DNA of 64,000 nt, taken from positions 292,434,009 through 292,498,008 of the forward strand of contig JAUPFV010000004.1 in the NCBI GenBank assembly GCA_036936605.1, in the 5' to 3' direction. This document shows positions 59,229 to 64,000 of the stretch, in pieces (the first letter of the stretch is position 1; the number at the start of each line of letters is the position of its first letter). Source of the stretch: Limnanthes douglasii subsp. nivea. Taxonomy: Eukaryota > Streptophyta > Magnoliopsida > Brassicales > Limnanthaceae. The notes beneath the pieces were generated by a model. The model did no database searches. It saw only the letters and a list, made by a program, of their open reading frames with translations, and was not told the DNA's origin. The position numbers and the translations under genes were made by a program.

Positions 59229-59467
59229 GAACGGAAGGTTTTGTTGTGCGTAATCGTGAACAAATCAAGCAAAGGTACATTTATTGCAAACCAATGGATC
59301 GTTTGTTGTTTCTACCATTTAAAATTAAGCAAGAAGCGACCGACGTATGGAACATGACGGTGGTAGACTACATCACTAGGGACATGGTACTGTATCTTCA
59401 GAATAGGATAACTGAAAGGGAAGAGGGGACTGACTCTGACGATAACTTGGGATATGACTTCGACTAA
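59222..59467 (+). pseudogene. Small-gene family member A, 5'-truncated
   Basis: From RLGTEGFVVRNREQIKQRY it aligns residue by residue with gene C (RLGTRGIVVRTREQIKRRY), through FLPFKIKQEATDVWN and VDYITRDMVLYLQNRI, and ends in an acidic tail (stop 59465-59467). The first 45 or so residues of the family are replaced by the PMD fragment. I do not recognise the family. The N-terminal half of its relatives looks Myb/SANT-like, with an ED..L pattern; that is inference. Confidence 0.6.
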
Positions 59468-59802
59468 TGGGCATTAGTTATGTTTTTAATTGTTTGCATC
59501 TTGGAGTTTCTGTACTGTTTGTTTAAGTTAATGTTTGGACTTGTTGTATTTTACATTTACCATGTACTACTGTTTCTTATTTGACTGCCCATTTTATTTT
59601 GTTCCCATTTTTATGTATCCAATGTATCCAATGTATCATTCTTAAGTTATAACAATGGGTGATTCGTTACTTTTAGCTGTTATTGTTTTTAAGATTAACA
59701 TCCAAAGGAAAAACAACCCAAGGTTTACATTAATTCAATCACATTGTTGACGAATGATTGTGCGACACCTAATATTTACAAAAGTACACAAATGCAGTAG
59801 TG

Positions 59803-59870
59803 CAATAATAGGGGTCTCATTATAACGTAACTTCCATTATTAGAGGTCTTGCTATAACAAGACACGTGAA
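59803..59870. repeat. Hairpin-type repeat, copy 1
   Basis: AATAATAGGGGTCTCATTAT starts a segment also found at 61307-61375 in the same orientation. The arms GTCTCATTATAAC and GCTATAACAAGAC pair at 10 of 13 positions. Confidence 0.6.
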
Positions 59871-59904
59871 AAAATTACCGCCAAACACACCCCCCTTTTA
59901 CGAC

Positions 59905-59945
59905 TTTCCCGCCCAGACTTTCCCGCTAATTAATTAACGCGGGAA
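59905..59945. promoter_or_regulatory. Three E2F-like sites before gene B
   Basis: TTTCCCGCC (59905-59913), TTTCCCGC (59919-59926) and inverted GCGGGAAG (59939-59946, one base off). TTTSSCGC is the known plant E2F consensus of S-phase genes. They lie 55-95 bp before the TATA box. Confidence 0.55.
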
Positions 59946-59998
59946 GAAAAACCTCGTTTCCCAAGAATTATTTAAAAATTGGCACACCGACTTCGAGT

Positions 59999-60006
59999 CT
60001 ATAAAT
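59999..60006 (+). promoter_or_regulatory. TATA box of gene B
   Basis: CTATAAATAC, about 45 bp before the ATG at 60049. Confidence 0.6.
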
Positions 60007-60048
60007 ACTAGAATCTGAATATGAAACAAAACATCTTAAGTTACAACA

Positions 60049-60504
60049 ATGGGTGATTCAGGGTGGAACGTGCACGAAGATGCAAGCCTCCTGGTTGCAT
60101 TTGACTTCGTCTGATGTACGATGCAAGAGGAGATTCCTGGTTTCATCGATGCGATTTTGTGTAGAATGTTCTTTAACCACGGTAGGGAGGCATCGTGTCC
60201 AGGATTCTTAATGCCCCGACCACGCGGACGCGAAGAAGTGTTCGATAGGCTAGCTTATCTTAAGCCAATGACTATACAGATTGAGTCACTGGCTTACGAG
60301 ACCCGTTTACATGTCCAAAATGTATTCAACATGGGATCCCAAGGTACAATTACGCATGAGATGGTGTCACATACGACGCAACAAAGGGAGCAAGAAATGG
60401 CCGATGCAATTGCCAGCACCGTTGAAACGTATTCAACTCCCGAATGAAGTACTGATGAAGGTGAATATTCGTTCGAGTATGGACTGAACTATCCGAATCC
60501 ATAA
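60049..60504 (+). pseudogene. Small-gene family member B
   Basis: ATG 60049 (MGDSGWNVHEDASLLVAF), TGA at codon 22, continuing in frame with EEIPGFIDAILCRMFF, RGREEVFDRLAYLKPM and YETRLHVQNVFNMGSQG, a second stop at 60445, and an acidic end at 60502-60504. It aligns end to end with gene C (IPGFIDAILCRMFF against DDQFFECVLCTMYI). The W..HED..LLVA start is SANT/Myb-like. It has its own promoter and points towards gene C; their 3' ends are 320 bp apart. The function is unknown. Confidence 0.55.
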
Positions 60505-60825
60505 ATCTAAGTGTGAAATGTTAACTAAGGGTTAGCCTACCTATCATTTGTCTTCAGTTATTTGTTTATGTATTTCTAATTATGCAATGTTTTTGATTAA
60601 ATTGTAATGTTTTTATACAATCGTCATATTTAGAAGTTTTAGTGCTATTTTTTAAAGAGGAACATTCAAACATAAAACATCGAATGTTTACATTCATTCT
60701 ATCACAACTTAAAATAACAACAACTAACGAAATAAAAACTTCAAACACAAACTGGAAAGAAAAATCACAAGTTCAAATAACAACCGATACGAAAATAACA
60801 AGTTGAAATAACATCAGTGGAACGG

Positions 60826-61194
60826 TTATTCGTATCGAAGTTTGTATTCAACATCATCAATTCCCCCCCTTGCAATAATCTTATCCTCCAGAAATGCTAC
60901 CATATCCCTGGTGATGTAGTCTATTGAGCTCAGGTTCCAGACGGTAGCAGCTTCTTGCTTAATTAACGATGGCAAGAAGCACAAATGCTGTATTGGCTGA
61001 CAAAAAATATATCTGCGTTTGATCTGCTCACGAGTACGCACAACGATACCTCTTGTACCTAAACGGCGGTAGCCTATATACATCGTACATAGGACACACT
61101 CGAAAAACTGGTCGTCGGTATCTTCCCCCAGTATCTGGCGGGAAATCTTCACAGCTTGAAGCATGTGGTAGTCTTCGTCCGCCGTAAACTCCAT
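60826..61194 (-). CDS. Small-gene family member C, intact 122 aa
   Basis: ATG 61194-61192, stop at 60826, no interruption. MEFTADEDYHMLQAVKISRQ, then FFECVLCTMYIGYRRLG, RTREQIKRRYIFCQ and IKQEAATVWNLSSIDYITRD. Upstream on the minus strand TATAAAATA (about 61283-61275) and ATAAATATAAAA (about 61222-61211) are TATA candidates. The ADED..ML.A start and the R.REQIK.RY end of the first half recall Myb/SANT-like DNA-binding domains, such as those of PIF/Harbinger accessory proteins. This is a pattern-based guess. A and B are paralogs. No signal peptide or membrane segment. Confidence 0.6.
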   Translation of the reverse strand: MEFTADEDYHMLQAVKISRQILGEDTDDQFFECVLCTMYIGYRRLGTRGIVVRTREQIKRRYIFCQPIQHLCFLPSLIKQEAATVWNLSSIDYITRDMVAFLEDKIIARGGIDDVEYKLRYE

Positions 61195-61306
61195 ATGTAA
61201 ACGCTAACGAGTTTTATATTTATGTTGAATGCTCAATGTTTGGCAAGTGTATTATGATTTCTTGATTTTATGTCATATTTTATAGGGGACGAGTCAATTT
61301 TGGTGG

Positions 61307-61375
61307 GCGGGCAATAGTAGGGGTCTCATTATAGCCTAACTTCTATTATTAGGTGTCTCGCTATAATGAGACCTC
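61307..61375. repeat. Hairpin-type repeat, copy 2
   Basis: A perfect 14-bp inverted repeat: GGTCTCATTATAGC (61322-61335) and GCTATAATGAGACC (61360-61373) with a 24-nt loop. Same segment as 59803-59870. It lies upstream of gene C, as copy 1 lies upstream of gene B. 61376-61726 is AT-rich with no feature seen. Confidence 0.75.
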
Positions 61376-61734
61376 TAACATATCTCCCGCTTTTATTTTT
61401 TGGCAGTATATGTTTGGCAGTATATGATTTCTCGATTCCATGTTTTTTTTGCACAAGTTAATGTTGAGCTTGTTGTTTTTTTGTTTAAACTAATGCTCCT
61501 ATTTGTTGTTTTAGTTTTTGAATGATTAGCCCTTAAGGCTTGAGTTTCTGTAGAAGTCTTTTTTTTTTCAAAATTTAGACCTTAATAGGTACCCTTTTGC
61601 CATGAATTTTGGTTGAATGCCAAATTTTTTTTTTGGATTTTCGACCTCAAATGTTGTTAAAACTATGTTTTGAAACCATTGGCAACCATGAATGGGCAAA
61701 AAAAATTATAACTGACCCAAAACCCTATTTTTTC

Positions 61735-61846
61735 GGAACAGAACCTTTTTCGGCACTCGAAAACGTGTGCATGTACAAGTACACGCACGTTTATGCGTGT
61801 ACTTGTACGTGCACACGTTTTCGAGTGCCGAAAACAGCTCTGTTCC
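61735..61846. repeat. Long near-perfect hairpin
   Basis: Two 53-bp arms (61735-61787 and 61794-61846) differ at about four positions around a 6-nt loop CGTTTA. The arm begins GGAACAGA and contains CGGCACTCGAAAACGTGTGC. The outer flanks (TTTTTTC on each side) extend the pairing slightly. This could be a foldback MITE or a small-RNA hairpin source. Confidence 0.85.
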
Positions 61847-62029
61847 GGGAAAAAAAATCATACGTCCGTTTAAAAAACAAAATTTTTTTTGCACATCTAC
61901 AAAGCATAAATAAAAGTCATAATTAATATCAACCAAAAAAATATAAGTCTAGTAGTCGGAGGTAGCGAAATGTGTTTCGAAAGGATTAAAAAAAACAAGT
62001 AACACAAAATATAAAAATACAACATCGCA

Positions 62030-63240
62030 TTATGCATCCCCGATCAAATCGTAGAAATCATCATCCCCATCGTGTAATGTTGGATGTTGTGCTGGTTTAA
62101 TTTGGTGATACTTGTTGAGACGTTCGCCTATTGGTATGACCCAATTTTTAACTTCTGCGCAAGTGCGGAACGCAAACCACGTTGGGTATATATCCGGCAA
62201 CGGTCCGTCTAATACAATCTGAAAATTTAAATTATATATAAACATTAAATACGCCGCGGATTTTTTGATAAAATGAAAACTAAGTATCAAGAATGTACTA
62301 GTTTACTTACTTTGACGAAATGATTACCGTGTACAAAACCAATTCCAACTTCGACAATAGGTCATGATCTTGGAGGCACATTACGCAAAGGAAGATACGT
62401 GTATGATAGTTGGAGAGAGACATGGTATACTATACATTGATACCGGGTGGCTATCACCAACCCAAAGTCGGGTAATGTCATCAAGTGCCTAGTTCCGCTC
62501 TCGTACATTTTGAAACAATCCAATCTTCGTAATAGATTGTCAACACGTTGTGCACCATCAAAAACCCTTTCCCAAAGATCACGTTGACTTGAAAGTTCAT
62601 ACATCAAATCCCTTCTCACTGCTTCCCATGCGTCCGCATTGCCTTTAATCGTCAAAGCTACTGCTCTAAATCCACAATTACCGTCTGGAGCAACGTCTTC
62701 AACGCTACTTATATAGTTGTGCAAGCACTCGGGAAAACAACTCTCGTAGGCGCTCAATCCTTTTTCTTTATTCGATTTTCTAGATCGAGTCGCCTTCTCC
62801 TTTTTCGGTGGCGCTTTAGCTTTGGACTTGGATTTGCGAACTAAAAATTCCTTAACCGCCGACGCGGTCGTGCTACCTATTGTGCCGGGAGTACTAGCGC
62901 CTAAACTATCGTATTCCCACTCGCATGGGTTCCGTGTAGTTGACTTGTCGGGACCGGCTTTTTCCGACCTTTCATGACAACCGGTTCCTTAGGTTCCAAA
63001 ACATGGCTTCTAGCGGGATCTAGGATTTGCATCATCCTATTTATTTTGTGATCTTGCACTTGTGGACTGTAACCGCGTATGGTACTATCAATTAAGGATA
63101 GCTTTCTTGTAAGCTCATCTTCGGTACCAAAGTTTTCCCTAGGCTTGATCGCTAAAGTACTCCAATAAACATCACATTCACTCGTTTGAATCGACCTACC
63201 TTATTTCGCGATCATAGCACACTCACACGCAATGATGTCA
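62030..63240 (-). pseudogene. MULE/FAR1-type transposase tail fused to an OTU-like domain
   Basis: Read leftwards on the minus strand: a remnant of the SWIM finger (VCAMIAK, stop), then TSECDVYWSTLAIKPRENFG, SLIDSTIRGYSPQVQDHKI and DPARSHVLEPKEPVVMKGR. After a one-base shift near 62970 come TTRNPCEWEYDSLG, a Lys-rich stretch, and the OTU cysteine-protease region VAPDGNCGFRAVALTIKGN (D-G-N-C). It goes on to MTLPDFGLVIATRYQCIV and LPLRNVPPRS, where a TGA falls (62363-62361), then GIGFVHGNHFVK with the His. A GT..AG intron (62310-62221) precedes the end IVLDGPLPDIYPTWF. Transposase-OTU fusions are common in plant MULEs. Cut at 63240 by a copia fragment. Confidence 0.75.
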
Positions 63241-64000
63241 TCCACAAACACATTAAATAATTAGTAAGACAAGGTTAAAGTTGTATAAAAACATAAGAAA
63301 GTTGTCTTTTGAGTTTGGGAACTGTTAGCTGAGTAGGGTATGTGTGAGTCTGTCATACCATGCTTTGGTTCAAGAGTACGACCACATAAAGTTTTGGTTC
63401 AAGTCTACGACCATATAAAGCTTTGTTGTAATTTACCAAGTTAGGATAAAGTTTATAGTAAAAGCCTTGATCACATGGTCGGAGTTTTTTGAAAACTCAA
63501 TGTCATGTGTTTGATTGAATCATTTAGAAAAAAACTATGGAATTGTGACGTTAAATACATCGATATTGGTCATATTTAATCTTGTAAATATATTTACAAC
63601 CAATAACATTCATATTAAGTGTCCATGGAACAAAATTATAGGTATTGTTTTATTGTAATGCATTAAATTCCTCATGTCTAGTATGTGTTCACTTGAGATC
63701 ACTCAAGAAAACTAACATGTTGGAAGGGTCTGTATGGAGACTTTGAAAGGTAGTAGTGACACCAATTTATACAAGATTAAGTTTGAAAATATCATTTATG
63801 GATCTTGTTTGCATATGATGCAGGCTGGTCGTAATAGCACCAATGTAAATAAGATTGTGAGTAGTCTATAATCTCCATGATACCTAATTTACTATATATC
63901 AGTACGTAGTGTTTAATCTTGTTCAAATACGGGAGGATCCTATTGAATTCTTTCTAATGTTCAAATCATGGATCGTTCACGAAGCTTGCCATTATTTCAA
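63230..64000 (-). pseudogene. Copia RT fragment, second copy, running off the window
   Basis: The same blocks as 46820-47360: VDDIIA near 63235, and the IYG-type passage near 63500. Upstream it continues with EEFNAL..NNTYNFVPW and, near 63800, HHMQTRSINDIFKLNL, the usual spacer before copia RT. Many stops. It extends beyond 64000. Confidence 0.65.

Larger units (their letters stand above)
59468..60048. other. Spacer between small genes A and B, with promoter of B
   Basis: 59637-59665 carries CTTAAGTTATAACAATGGG, nearly the same as the leader and start of gene B at 60033-60060 (CTTAAGTTACAACAATGGG); it is a relic start. Hairpin repeat copy 1 (59803-59870), E2F-like sites (59905-59945) and the gene B TATA box (59999-60006) follow. 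Confidence 0.6.

Noticed and set aside
61322..61373. Stem-loop with TATTATTAG in the loop, like a circular ssDNA virus replication origin
   Set aside because: The loop lacks the geminivirus or nanovirus nonanucleotide, no replication-initiator ORF is nearby, and the repeat recurs as ordinary promoter-side DNA of the small genes.
40886..63820. Shared ATATCATTTATGGATCT at 40890 and 63790
   Set aside because: At 63790 the stretch is explained by copia spacer coding sequence (TRSINDIF on the minus strand). A 20-bp match in AT-rich DNA is not enough to link the two elements.

Overview
The window reads as nuclear DNA of a eudicot plant, in a transposon-rich stretch. The evidence is spliceosomal introns with GT..AG ends, plant retrotransposon lineages (Tat-type Ty3/gypsy with two RNase H domains, Tnt1-like Ty1/copia, a plant LINE), a Mutator-like element (MULE) carrying a Ulp1-type gene, and plant-mobile-domain and OTU gene fragments. 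I saw no bacterial operons, rRNA, tRNA or CRISPR. Nearly all coding DNA is broken transposon genes. The best ordinary genes are two intact four-exon SIN3-like mini-genes (14172-15161 and 42899-43774) and one intact 122-codon ORF (60826-61194).

Layout. 1-8.4 kb: minus-strand Tat gypsy element (E1) with an antisense extra ORF at its 3' end. 8.6-9.1 kb: copia scrap. 9.3-13.9 kb: decayed minus-strand copia element with both LTRs. 14.0-15.5 kb: PAH-domain mini-gene 1. 16.2-18.0 kb: 3' end of a LINE. 18.1-40.1 kb: one MULE with a perfect 9-bp target duplication. It holds a transposase gene (+), a small acidic-protein gene (-) with a hAT-like insertion beside its promoter, and a large Ulp1-type gene (-). 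A second Tat gypsy element (E2, 31.1-40.0 kb) sits between the right tip and the promoter of the Ulp1 gene. 40.1-40.9 kb: small inverted-repeat element. 42.8-44.2 kb: PAH mini-gene 2, the tandem partner of gene 1, now separated from it by transposons. 44.2-46.8 kb: AT-rich degenerate repeats. 46.8-52.5 kb: copia scraps around a Tnt1-like element. 54.6-58.9 kb: plus-strand Tat gypsy element (E3) fused to a plant-mobile-domain fragment. 59.2-61.4 kb: cluster of three paralogous small genes with hairpin repeats and E2F-like promoter sites. 61.7-63.2 kb: a long hairpin and a MULE-OTU pseudogene. 63.2-64 kb: copia scrap.

The most interesting system is the MULE. Its introns and intergenic DNA are packed with a short motif in three related forms (cores TTGCTAGAT, TGATAGAT and TTGCGATTT), about fifty by eye. 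I saw almost none in its exons, in the nested gypsy element or outside the MULE. With a Ulp1/DUF1985-like gene and a small acidic protein, this resembles in outline the VANDAL/VANC sequence-specific anti-silencing systems of Arabidopsis MULEs, but the motif is different. The functional link is inference. All three MULE genes carry stops, and the transposase has lost a catalytic Asp, so this copy is dead, but it shows the architecture of an intact family.
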